Assembly (NCBI GenBank): GCA_024180945.1
Contig: JAKSGN010000043.1
Location: 124,001-188,000 of the forward strand
Direction: 5' to 3'
Source: Macrophomina tecta
Lineage: Eukaryota; Ascomycota; Dothideomycetes; Botryosphaeriales; Botryosphaeriaceae
Length of the DNA: 64,000 bases
Shown here: one piece after another, positions 48,786 to 59,721 of the stretch
Layout: every line of letters starts with the position of its first letter
Position numbering within the stretch: position 1 is the stretch's first letter
Translations under genes and position numbers: made by a program
Notes under the pieces: generated by a model
Database searches by the model: none
What the model saw: only the letters and a program-made list of their open reading frames with translations
Told to the model about the DNA's origin: nothing

Positions 48786-51700
48786 ATGCCTGCTTCGAAG
48801 CTTGAGTAGATCGCAGCCTAGCGCTAGTAGTTTATTAAAGCTGGGAAGCGTGTTCTAGATGCTCTTGAAGCTGAGTATCGATCGCTAAAGTCTAAGTTCC
48901 CTTCTGAATCTCCCTTACCTGGTCGTTCGTTTTAAGAGGCTGCGTCGCCGACGCCTGCGCCTCGCACTCGTGTTCTTGCTTACTATTAGAGGCATGCTTC
49001 TGCTTAGGGCCTTGGGATTTAGATGGCGCCTCGCGCTGGTCCCTTAGGTACCCAAGGGCAGTCTTAGCATGGGCGAAGTAAATCGATAATAGATAAGAGT
49101 ATGTCCGTTTCTACTGGGGGCTTACCCTTTTAAAACACGATTAACGAAATCATCGACGACACCCTTCGCGATGAGCCTTTACCCCGTATGACCCGTTCGC
49201 GCACGAAAAGCCTGATTATAAGCCCACCGAGGGTTCCCTCTGGTAGCGCTCGATCTACCGCTTCTTCGAATCCTTTCTAAAATACTTCTCTAAACCTACC
49301 TCTATCTTCTTCTCCGGTTACTCCCTCTCGCCCTTATAAGACACCAAACCCTCCTATAACCCGAGTTATAAGGTCGGTAGCACAAAAAGCGGTATAGTAG
49401 ATAAATGAGTGGATTATAGCTGAAGATTTGGAAGTCTTTAATCTAGAGACTCTAAGCAAGATTACGAAAGGGCCTATATTAGTTACTTAGGGAGCTTAAT
49501 ACTTGGAAAAAGTCCTTAAGATATTTAACCCTGTAAAGGGCATGGAGTTGCTTACCCGTAAGCTTTAAAAGCTCGAGCCTGGAGAGCAGAGGAAAGAGGG
49601 ATATATGAAGGTTTATAGCATGCTAGTTACGCTTGCGGATTCTACTGGCAATGGGCTCGTGACCCTGGCTAAGATTATAGAGCAGGATACTGAGACAAAG
49701 GAATTGGCCCTAGATAATTACGATTTGGTGATAAGGGAAGCGGACAAAATTGGAAAAGAGATACTCAAGGGCAGTAGTAAGACAATTGCGGATATGCGTA
49801 GGTTTTAGAACAACATTATAAAGGCTTAGGGTGAAGAGGTGGTAAAGGCTTTGGTTCCTAGAGGTTCGGCCTTGCAAAACTACTTGAGACACGTTAGCCC
49901 TTGGGCTGGGTATAGTGTGCCTCTCGAGCGTGCTGTTGAGTGGGTTAACTATGTAATATGCTGCCGCCTTACGGAGCGCTACTATACCTCCCTCCCCTCC
50001 CCCTACCCTATTAGCGAAGATTGGAATAAGGTATACTAGGCTACTGCTACCTATGGTCCTAATCCCCGGAAGAGTGGAAAGGCACCTAGAAATGTGGATA
50101 CTCGCAAGATCTACACTATGTTAGATTACGGGAAGATGGCTCTGAATGCTGCTACTCGCGAAGCAGTAGAGGTTTTTAAGAAGAAAAAGAACTTTATAAA
50201 AGATAGTCTTGGTTTTCTAACGGATCGTAAATACGTTTCTATCGATTAGCAGACCCCACCCTCTGGGAGGGTTGAGATAATCGATCCCGTATCCCCTCCA
50301 AAGAAGAATCGTCTATTTGGTGCCGGCTCCTCTAAGAAGTCCAAGAGCAAGAGAAAAGTAAGCAGATCGGTGTCGGCTGAGTAGAGTCCCTCGCGTTAAC
50401 GTAGGGAAAGTTAAGACCTCGATGATCTAGATGTCGTTGTATTCCTTAATGACTACGCTGAATGCCTTAACGATGAGTTCGATCGCTAAATCGCTTATGA
50501 TGAGGAATATTATTGCGAATGCTCTGCTGGCGTTGAATCGGATCTAAAAGAGAGCCTGGATAACTTGAATTTCAGCAAGGGCTACGATGCGCTGGTGACC
50601 CTGTTACAAACCTCTGCTGGTGGTTGGCCTTGCACTATGCACCTTCGAGATTTATGTGTGGCAGTGGGAATCAAGACTGGGAGCGCTATAATAAGAGAAG
50701 AAATTGGCAATATCCTCTTGAAGATTATTAAAGACATCCCCAATGATCCTTTTCGTTGGATGAAGAAGCTCGAGGTTAGGGAGCATCTCCTTATCTAGAG
50801 TCGTAATGTAAATGATGCCGATTTGGGTGGCTTTAGATACTTTAAAGGTAATTCTAAGTGGGAGTTGCAGCATTGCTGCTGGAGCGAGCAAGATTAAAAG
50901 AGGTTAGAAAAAGAGTTAATTGGGGATAGTGATTAAGGAACGCATAGTATTACTAATACATTCAGCATTTGGGATGGGTGTTCTGGTGCCGACCTGACTC
51001 GACTTTAGTAGGCGCTCAAGAAAGACATCTGGTGTTATTAGTACCACATAAAGCCCTTCAATGGGGAGCTCCCTCGTAATGGATATCACTCTCTAATGAC
51101 CTTTACGCTCTTTGCTTAGCTTGTTAGGCAGCATCCTCTCTTGTGGCTTCGAGTAGTAGTGTCTAGCAAGACTCGTCGTTACAGCTTTATTAGTTACCCC
51201 GAGCCTGTCCAATTTATTAATGGCTTAGCTCCTCTTTATGGAGTGCCTTACCTACCTGAAGAGCGTGGGCGTGCGCTATGTTAAGGATACGGTAGGGCTA
51301 TTATCAACTACAAGGTACCTCTGCACGATAAAAAGGAAGCTGGATGGACTCGCAGGATATATAATAGAATCCCTACCAAAGAAAAAGAGATATTTGGTGG
51401 TTATACTAGGCGTAGCAAGTCAAACAAGTTGTCTATGGTTTTTAAGAACCAAATGGCTAGAAGCTTCGGATTAATAAGGTCTAATATAAAGCCGGTGGCT
51501 TCTAGCACAGTTATTGCTTCAAGGCCTACGATTCCCTGGGGGTATGGCAAAGAGAGCAAGTCTACGCGATAGGTTTACGTCAACGCCGTGTTTATTAGGA
51601 TTAAGGGAGATGGGAAGCTGGAGCTGCCTCATATAGAGTATAAGAATATTCGCAAGGCCAACCTAGAGATTAGACCGCCTGCTGAGAGCTATAGTGGGGG

Positions 51701-52067
51701 TAGATTCGACTTTGCGGAGCTGTTCGATAAGCACCGCACTGACTTATTGATAAGTGGAATCTGCCCTATTTCTGACGCGCTTATCGGGAAAAAGGATTGG
51801 AATGATCCGTTGGTGGTAGCTGACGCGGATAATTGGTTCATGGCTAGTAAGGGAAAGAGAAGCGATTTGATTCGGGAATGGTGGGAGACGGCAGCGGTTT
51901 TGGTTTATGGGGCAATAAGGCATCAGCGGAATGCTGATAGGATGATTTATGGAAGGCAAGGCAGTCACAACCGTGACATGGATTTAGGGTTTCGGAGGGA
52001 TCCGTTAGAGACTGAGGATGTAGGAGTAGCTGAGCAGAGGCGCTTGCGCAGGGAGTGGGGAGTCTGA
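48786..52067 (+). pseudogene. Element D ORF2, unknown protein of about 1,093 aa
   Basis: One continuous phase from ATG 48786 (MPASKLE) to TGA 52065-52067; interruptions are TAG/TAA only and become rare after about 49580. Visible features: a Gln/Ala-rich helical start; a Ser/Pro/Thr-rich segment (about residues 90-200); helical region 220-400; a basic, nuclear-signal-like run PKKNRLFGAGSSKKSKSKRK (about 505-525); an acidic Cys-containing patch (about 550-580); then a compact C-terminal half with many Trp/Tyr, ending RRLRREWGV. No membrane segment, no RT, integrase or Gag motif recognised. Present in A and A' at full length. A structural or accessory role in the retroelement cycle is only a guess. 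Confidence 0.82.
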
Positions 52068-52534
52068 GGAGACTCATGCCTGACCAGGCATGAGTCCTGG
52101 TCCGTGCGCGGTGAGACTCATGCCTGGCTAGGCATGAGTCTCCTTGGTTATTGCGCTTAACCGACATCCTTAGAAGCTTCAAACTTGTTGGTAAGGGCGG
52201 TTGGTTTGCTCTGCTTACTCTTGCTCTTCTATTTCTTTCCTTTCCTTGTTGTTTTTCCTTGGCGCATTCGGTTCTGGGTCTGATTTCGGGGTTATTTTTA
52301 TTATGAATTAATATTTCTTTGGAAGGACATCTTTCTCTTGGTTCCTCGTGAGCAGAGTGGGGCACTGATGGGCGTGTCAGAAGAAGGCCCCGCTACGAGG
52401 AATAGTGCGAGGATCGTAACGCCGGGTAATTGGTAACCTTGATGGATGCTGCGCCTGCTTCTGCGGACTGTAAGTCTTATGTTTTTGCTTTTGGGAGCTG
52501 CCAAGGGACGGCAAGCTCGAAGCTCTGGGCGAGA
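52068..52534 (+). other. 3' spacer of D with two palindromes
   Basis: Palindromes at 52071-52096 and 52115-52140 begin directly after the ORF2 stop; the spacer contains GGTCCGTGCGC as in the 45-bp units. The rest is T-rich and non-coding. No clear polypurine tract was found before the LTR (sequence ...CTCTGGGCGAGA). Confidence 0.65.
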
Positions 52535-53013
52535 TGTTGCAGGGCAGAAGGCAGGCAAGCTGGTTAAGGCGAGAATGGTTCTTCCTGTATGAAGGACAGG
52601 ACTTTGATGGGCGGCTTAAGGAGAGGGCTCTGATTGGCGCATTAGAAGGGGGCCCTTCACCAAGAGCAGACTTCACAACACGGCTACGGGAGCATAACAG
52701 GAACAACGACAACGGGCAACGTTCACCAGCGCGGAACGAAGTAGGATAACCCTCATTGGGAGGGAGTTTAACCAACGTTCAGGCACCACTTCGCGGCGCA
52801 CTTACGGGGTGCGTGGAAGCGGTGATTCTTCTTCTTCTTCTTTTGGAACAGGTTCTTTTGGTTTTGTTACTCTATTCGATCGCCTACGAGACGCTGTATA
52901 ATGGAGTCGTTTTGGACCCTTCTTTTACCCCTCCTTGCCTTCTACACGGTTCTGACCGCCTTTGCCCTCTGGCTCACTGGACGCTCTTTTGCGGAGCGTT
53001 CCTCCCGTCAACA
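52535..53013 (+). repeat. 3' LTR of element D (near-ancestral copy)
   Basis: 479 bp, TGTTGCAGGGCAG to CGTCAACA. Few RIP changes compared with the 5' LTR. Confidence 0.92.
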
Positions 53014-53017
53014 ACGT

Positions 53018-55836
53018 ATACTTTCTATATGCTTTTTAGCTACTTTGGCTGATTCGGTTAAGGGATTTCTTTTAAGGTTATCCTAAACCCCGTCCTAGAA
53101 GTTAGATTCCACTCTTATATATAGTTAAACTAGTACGAAGCCTATAGAAGAATAGATTTTCTAGTTATAGATATATAAAGCCTATTAGAGAAGCTTTACC
53201 TAGTCTAACTAGTTTTAGAAGATATAATAGTATAGATACGCCTCTAACTTCTAATTTTACCTCTCCGTTTAGCCGTCTATCTACGGGTAAAAGAAGGTAC
53301 TTAACTTATACTTAATCCTAAGATTATAGCATAATTCGCTCTAGAACTAGCTTATAAATGTTAAGCCCCTATTTAAGACTAGGCTATTAGGCGGCCTAAA
53401 TTATACTAAGATATTATTTATAATAAGATCCGCGAGTGTTACCCCATTAATCATCTTCCTAACTAGTAGGTAATGTATATATTTAGTAAAATAGTTAATA
53501 AGTATAAGAACTATGTTATATATTTAACTATCTTACCCTACGGATTCTAGCAAGTCTGTAATAAAATTAAAGAAGTAGTATCTATAGGGTTAAGCGGCTA
53601 CTAGTAGTAGCTATAATAATCTATATAGCTTATACCGGTGAGCTTTATTACGTTAATAGATATCGTAGCTTTATATATATTTTCTAATATCTGCGGTAAT
53701 ACCTTCCTAGTAGTACTTTCTAGAAAGCACCTTCTAGGTACGGCAGATACCGTAATAGCTACTACTTAAATCGTTATAATTTCTAAGCAGGATTTCCTTA
53801 CGTAGCGAAGTATACTTTAGTATATATACCTACCCTTTATAGCATAGAAGTCCTTACTCGTCGATCGTATACTAATTATATACTAAAAGTACTCTTTTCG
53901 CAAGCTATTCTTATATATCTACGTAGAAGGTATTCCTTTATTACTTAGTATAAATAAAATTAACTAACAATTTAGGAGTGGCTTTAAACGCTATTTCGGT
54001 TATAGTAGCTACTATTACTATAAACTAAGATATAAAGCTTTATACTAAGCTCGTACTAGCTCCCTCATAGTAAGTATATACCGGAGGTACTAGATTCTTA
54101 TAAGCGAACTCGTCGTGCTCCTTATAAGTAATAAAATAGACTAAGATAGTTTAATAATTACTACCGCTGTTTATATATAGGTTTTCTTTATACTCTTAGC
54201 CGGGGTCTTTAGTAGTGCGTAGGAGTTCTTCTAACCCCTAAATCTAGAGTTTACATTATAGTATAGGTAATATAGTATTAAGGTAGGTATACTTATTATC
54301 CTCCTTAAAGCTAAGAGCATAGTCTAAACGCCTTAAAAGGGCGTCCGCTAGATTAGACTTACCCGGCTTATATTTAATATTAAAATCAAATTTAGCTAAG
54401 ACTTTAGTGTACTAAGCCTATCGAGCCGTAAGGCTCTTAGTTATTATAAAATAATATAGATTATTATAATTAGATAATACCCGCACCGACGTCTATATAT
54501 ATGCTAGGTAAGGCCTCTAATACTTAAAGTACTATATAATCACGTAGAGTTTCTTATCGTAGGTATTATACTGTATTTTAGCACCAGCGAACTTATAGCT
54601 AAAATATATAATGGGGTACTAATAGCGCTAGTTATTCTTTCTATCTAGCGGTTAGAGAAGAATACCACCGTAGGTATAGTCTAATACGTTAGTAATTAGT
54701 ATAACTAGAAGATTTAGATTATAGTACTATAGTATAGGAGCTTATATAAAGTATACTTTTAGCCTACTAAACGTCTACTTTACCCCTACGGGCTATTTCT
54801 AGGGCTTATACTATTTAGTTAGCCTCTTTTTCGATGCTTGTTTAGCCCCTAGATTAGAATCTTAGGCTACTTCTTTTAGTAAGCTAGTTAGTAGTTAAAC
54901 TACTGTAGAGTAATTCTATATAAAGCGCCTATAGAAGTTGGTAAAGCCTAGAAAAATCTAAATATTACGATAGCTTTATAGCTCCGGCTAGTTATTAATA
55001 GCTTCGACTCTTATAGGGTCCATAACAACCCCCTAGGGGGTAACGATAAAGCCTAGAAACTCGACATGCTTTATATAAAAGCTATATTTAGACGGTTTTA
55101 CGTAGAGGTTCTAATTATGCAATCTTTAGAGAACACGTTTAACGTACTCGATATACTAAGACTTATTCGCTAAGTATATAAATATATTATCTAATTATAC
55201 TACGTAAATCATGTCTACTAGGCCTCTTAGGGCTCGGTAGATATATAACTAGAAGATTATGGGTGTGTTAATTAAGCTAAATAGTATAACTAGATACTCA
55301 TAATATCTATAATATATCTTAAATACTATTTTCTACTTATTACCTTTCTTTATACGGATTCGATAATAAGTATTACGTAGATCTAGTTTAGTAAAGATCT
55401 TTACGGTACTTAGACGGTCTAGTAGCTCGCCTACTAATAGTATAGAATAGCTATTTTTAACTATAACCTTATTTAGGCCCCTATAATCTACGTATAACCG
55501 TATAGTGTTGTCTATTTTAGGGGTAAAGAGAATAGGCGCGCCTATAGATAACTTACTATATCTAATCTATCTTTATTTTAAGGCTTTATTAATATATTTC
55601 CTAAGAATCCGTAGTTCGAATTAGAAGAGTCTATATAGGGGTATTAACGATAGCTTAAAACCTATAACGAGATTAATAGTATAATTAAACTTAGTATATT
55701 ATGGTAGCTTAGTAGCTTATTTATCTAAAAAGATATTTAAGTACTCTCTATAAATATCTAAAATCTTATCGCGGATCTCTTTAGCTATCTTAGCTAGTAG
55801 TATATCTACTAAACTAGCGAGTTCCTTATATAATTC
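53018..55836 (-). pseudogene. B' pol: integrase, RNase H, RT (minus strand)
   Basis: Continuation of B' after D. Integrase about 53090-54000 (complement of PQTDG-type box near 53270-53300), RNase H about 54340-54620, RT about 55090-55640 with the catalytic box near 55165-55215 reading stop-L-D-N. Cut at 55836 by the E1 LTR, so protease and gag are missing here. Confidence 0.82.
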
Positions 55837-56089
55837 TATTAGAACAAATGGTGTGACGGCTTAATTAATAATAAAAGAATTAATTAGAATAAGTAGCATA
55901 TCTAGTAGAGGAAGACCGTACGGGCTTCCCTTATACCTATTCTACCTACTAGGGTAAAACGGGTATGTAACTTGCTTACCTACTAAGATAAGTGCGCAAC
56001 GAGTATAAAATATAACTAAATCCAAAATACTACTAAATCAAATATTCTAACAACTTAGCAAAAGCTATATATACGTAATTAATTTAACA
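55837..56089 (-). repeat. 3' LTR of E1
   Basis: 253 bp; left edge TATTAGAACAAATGG (ancestral TGTTGGAACAAGTGG), right edge TTTAACA. About 30 bp longer than the E2 LTR because of short extra AT-rich segments. Followed by CACCCCCTTCAC, the complement of a polypurine tract. Confidence 0.87.
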
Positions 56090-56422
56090 CACCCCCTTCA
56101 CATACTACCTATTTGGGGAGTAGGTGATAAAAAGAAATAAAGGTAAAATAGATAACTAGATAAGTATTAAACTTATAGACTCGCTTAAAGTAGGCGGTTG
56201 ATTTCTAAAACAAAGAAATAATAAAATACGTTTTCTATACTATAGACTAGTAGTACTACTAGTATATAGTATAGAAAACGCATAAGTAGCGTTCGAATAA
56301 TAACTATAAATACTAGAAAGATTAGTAAAGACTTATATCTAATTAGGTATAAGTTCTCTATTAGCTTAAATAAGCTATAAGGGTTACGCCTTATTTTGCG
56401 AAATAACACAAATAAATAGCCG
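56090..56422 (-). other. 3' UTR of E1 with a 52-bp palindrome and the 26-bp palindrome
   Basis: 56229-56280 is a loopless inverted repeat: arms of 26 bp (CGTTTTCTATACTATAG...) with one mismatch. 56330-56355 is the shared 26-bp palindrome (GACTTATATCTAATTAGGTA...). Both are also in E2. No coding frame. Confidence 0.8.
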
Positions 56423-59166
56423 CTAATTATAGAGTAGGGAAAGTCTAATAGCCGTAACGAAATAAGCGTGCTTTTAGCGAGGTAGGGCTTTAGTAAGACC
56501 GTCTACTAATATTACTACTATAGGCGTCTACTAAAGATAAACGTTGCCTACTTAGGCTTCTTAGCGCAGCCAATAGTAGTATATATTTATATAACGTAGC
56601 TTAGTGTTGACCTTCCTAATACTTTCTTATATAAGCCGAAGCGTTTGCGTATTATCGTACTATATTTTAATTTAGTAGCCTAGATCGAATTGCACTCCTC
56701 TAAAAAGGCGTTTTTACTAGAAGTATTACTTAGCGGCTTCTAATAAGGCAAGAAGCTCGGCTTCGATAGTTAAAATTATAACCGTAGGCTACTTAATAGC
56801 TTTTTAATTAACAGCTACTTTAAATATAGTAATAATCGAGCCTTAGTAGCTTCGGCGCGTGTCCGGATTATTAGTAAATGCTACATCGCTGCTAATAGTA
56901 AAGATATTATTTTCATCCTTATAGTTGCCCTAGAAGAATAAGGCGAGCTTCTTAATTCTTACTAAGTAGCTAAGAAGCCTCTAAGAAAGTTCTAGATAGC
57001 GAGAAGACAGATTAGTAAGATAAGATAATAGTACGGAATAGACGTACGTAATATCTATTCTAGTACTAGTAGCCGCGAATTATGCTAAACTAATTCTACT
57101 TTAATAAAGGTAAATGTCTTGCGCGCTTACGTACGTGCCTTAGTTCGCTTAAAGTACTTTATCTAAAGGAAGCGGTGTTAAAAGAAAGTAATTTTTACTA
57201 ATACCGTAGCGAGTAATAAGGCTAGAGATATATAATTCCTAAAAGAGCTATAAGAGCCTCTACTCTCGGTCCCTTATAATACGTAAGGCTAGGAACTATT
57301 ATACTTCTCCTAGAATTCTCATCTCGTAGCGTTTAAGTAGGTCTTCTTAGAAAACGTCTACAAAAGGTTTATCTCGCTTATAGTATACTATAATAACGTT
57401 ATCTATAAAGAAGAAGACGAACAGGCGATCGTTTAAGTATAGATAAGAGATATTAGGCACCTAAGTTAAACCGAGCTCTTCTAAGGATTTATAGAAGTGC
57501 CGTTGCTAGAGAGCTAGTAACTCTTTAAGGCTATAAAGCGCTCGAAGTAAACGAAGAATTTAGCCTTATTTAAGCTTTAGTCCTTCTAAAGGTCGATAGT
57601 ATGTCTTTTTCTTAAGTAAAACATAAGGAAATGCGTTTATAACGTCGTACTAGCGCATTTCTAAGTTAAAAGCGTAGATAATAGCAATTAGGGCTCGGAA
57701 AATCCGAAAGGCAAGGGTAGCTATATAAGTATCCTACTAAGTAGCCTAAAGGTCTTCTCTTATATAGATACGTACCTTAATTTTAGTAAGCTAGCCGTGT
57801 TCATTAAGCTTATACTTAAATACCTAGGTAAGTAGTATTACGTTCTTATTAAGGCTTTTTACTTTACTAAGTACTACTATCTTCTATACCCCCTTACCCT
57901 AAAGTTCCTAGAGTTCTATTTGGATTGCCTCTAGTAGGTGGGTTTTTATTAGGTAGTTAAAGATATCCTTATAGAAACGAGGTTTAGATAGCAGTTAATC
58001 TCGGTAAATACGTAGTAGGTTTATAGGCGATACTTGCGCTTTTACTACAACAGATTCCTGGAAAAATACGAGAAAAGACGTAAATAGCATTTAGTAACTA
58101 AATATATTATTATAAATTAACGCAATATACATATCTTTGCGTAAGTTGCGAGTCCTTAATTCGTAGATAATTAGGTTTAGATTAATATCCGCTATAATAT
58201 TATATTCTCTTAGGGCACAGTTTCCTCTAGCAGCGCCTGGATCAGATAGATTCTCGTATTAGACTAGTATAAGCTGGCCGAGTCCTCGTGATTATTAATT
58301 TTATTAATCTTCACCCCCTAAGCCTTAAGAGGCTTATTATTAGGCTAGAGTAGATCGATCTAGTAATGCGTAATCTAAAGGCTCTAGTATTTGTTTACTA
58401 TAAATTAAGCCTACTTATAGGCTGCTTTTCGTATACTATTCGCGTGCTAGGCCTTTACTAGTTAATTCTAAGGGGCTTAGTAGATAATCTAGTTATACTC
58501 CTTATACTTAGGCGCCTAGGTAGCTACCTTAAGTCTCTAGAGTTTCTTAAGTTAAATAAATTAAAGCCGGTAATAGCTTATTACTAAGGTTAAAGAAGAC
58601 CTTAGATTTCTAATCTAAGAAGATAATCTTCTCCTTATAAAGCGTAATACGAGGAATTACTATCTCTTACTCTTAATTTTACTTTTACTATTATAGAGTG
58701 AGTATCTTCTCTAGATTCTCTAGAGAGAACTTATTAGATTTATTAAAGATAACGTCTTTTAAGCGTATTACTCGGTCTTTTAGAGGATGCTAGATTCTAT
58801 AGATATTAGTAGAGTCATATCCAACTAAGTATCTAATAAGGATATGCTTACCTAGTTTATTACTACGTGGAATATTTTTAAGTAGTAAGTAGGCTTTATA
58901 GCTATAAACTCGAAGGTGCGCTACTTTTAGCTTCTTTCTATAGACACGCTTAAATGGTGTTTTCTAATAGTAGCGCTTTATTGGGGTCTTATTGTAGATG
59001 TAGACTGCCGCCTTAATAATTTTAAGCTATAGGTGCTTAGGCAAGTTAGTACTAACCCGTAAGGATCTTACTTTAATAATAATTAAGTACCCTAAACGCT
59101 CTAATGCACCGTTTTACTAAGGTATATACGGAGCTAATACCTTATAGGTGATTTCGTATTACTTAA
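56423..59166 (-). pseudogene. E1 pol: integrase part, RT, RNase H
   Basis: Minus strand; stop at 56423-56425 homologous to E2's. RNase H about 56500-56900, RT about 57180-58100 with F-I-D-N near 57395-57410, where E2 has F-I-D-D. The integrase core starts near 58560 and is interrupted at 59166. RIP stops throughout. Confidence 0.82.
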
Positions 59167-59387
59167 TGTTGGAACAAGTGGTGTGACGGCTTATTTAATA
59201 GTAAATGGGATGAAATTGGCATGTCTAGTAGAGGGAGGCCGTACGGGCTTCCCTTATACCTATCCTACCTACTAGGGTGAAACGGGTATGTAACTTGCTT
59301 ACCTGCTGAGATAGGTGTGCAACGAGTATAAGATATAACTAAATCCAAAACACTACTGAAAGTAAAATGCACGTGATTGATCTAACA
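59167..59387 (-). repeat. 3' LTR of E2 with polypurine tract
   Basis: 221 bp, TGTTGGAACAAG to GATCTAACA. CACCCCCTTCACG directly inside is the complement of the polypurine tract that primes plus-strand synthesis. Confidence 0.9.
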
Positions 59388-59721
59388 CACCCCCTTCACG
59401 TACTGCCTATTTGGGGAGTAGGTGATAAAAAGAAATAAGAGTAAACAGATAACTGGGTGAGTGTTGAACTCGTGAACTCGCTTAAAGTAGGCGGTTGATT
59501 TCCAAGATTAAAAGAAATAATAAAACGCATTCTCTATACTATAAGCAAGCGGTACTGCTTGCTTGTAGTATGGAGAATACACAAGTAATGTGAGGATAAT
59601 ACATATAAGTACTAAAAGGGTTAGGGGAGACTTATACCTGCTTAGGCATGAGTCCTCTGTTAGCTTAAGTAAGCTATGAGGGTTGCGCCTTATTTTGTGA
59701 AATGACATAAATAAATGACTG
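59388..59721 (-). other. 3' UTR of E2 with hairpin and shared palindrome
   Basis: 59527-59580 forms a hairpin with about 24-bp arms (ATTCTCTATACTATAAGC...) and a short loop; it matches the E1 palindrome in position but not fully in sequence. 59629-59654 is the 26-bp palindrome (GACTTATACCTGC...AGGCATGAGTC). No coding frame. Confidence 0.8.

Larger units (their letters stand above)
40429..53013 (+). mobile_element. 12.6-kb Gypsy LTR retrotransposon D (complete, A family), inserted in B'
   Basis: LTRs at 40429-40894 (466 bp) and 52535-53013 (479 bp), start TGTTGCAGGGCAG (5' copy RIP-changed), end CGTCAACA/CGTTAATA. Flanked by ACGT at 40425-40428 and 53014-53017. Order: leader, gag-protease, RT-RNase H-integrase, spacer, ORF2 (1,093 aa), 3' spacer. 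RIP is clear in the 5' 7 kb and mild after about 48040. The RT catalytic box Y-I-D-D is intact, but RIP-type stops in every gene make it non-autonomous. Confidence 0.93.
38236..55836 (-). mobile_element. Gypsy element B' (reverse copy of B), split by D and cut by E1
   Basis: Two parts, 38236-40428 and 53018-55836, are the reverse complement of B from about 24082 back to 19060. Joined across D they align with B without a large gap (about 5.0 kb each). The 3' LTR is at the left end. The 5' part, including gag and the second LTR, is beyond the E1/E2 insertions and outside the window. Confidence 0.88.
55837..59166 (-). mobile_element. Copia LTR retrotransposon E1 (reverse), cut by E2
   Basis: 3' LTR at 55837-56089, then 3' UTR and pol on the minus strand, ending at 59166 inside integrase where the E2 LTR begins. 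Collinear with E2 59167-62470 over its whole visible length. Strongly RIP-mutated. Its 5' half should lie beyond E2, outside the window. Confidence 0.88.

Noticed and set aside
51238..51474. 78-aa plus-strand frame in D
   Set aside because: Out of phase with ORF2, which reads through the same stretch with matching sequence in A and A'.
51844..52775. Several overlapping minus-strand open frames of 85-173 aa
   Set aside because: They span the ORF2 end, the palindromes and the LTR of D without domain content; openness reflects the low RIP load there.
52756..53086. Hydrophobic plus-strand frames across the D 3' LTR
   Set aside because: They cross the LTR boundary into B' sequence and are broken in the 5' LTR and in element A.
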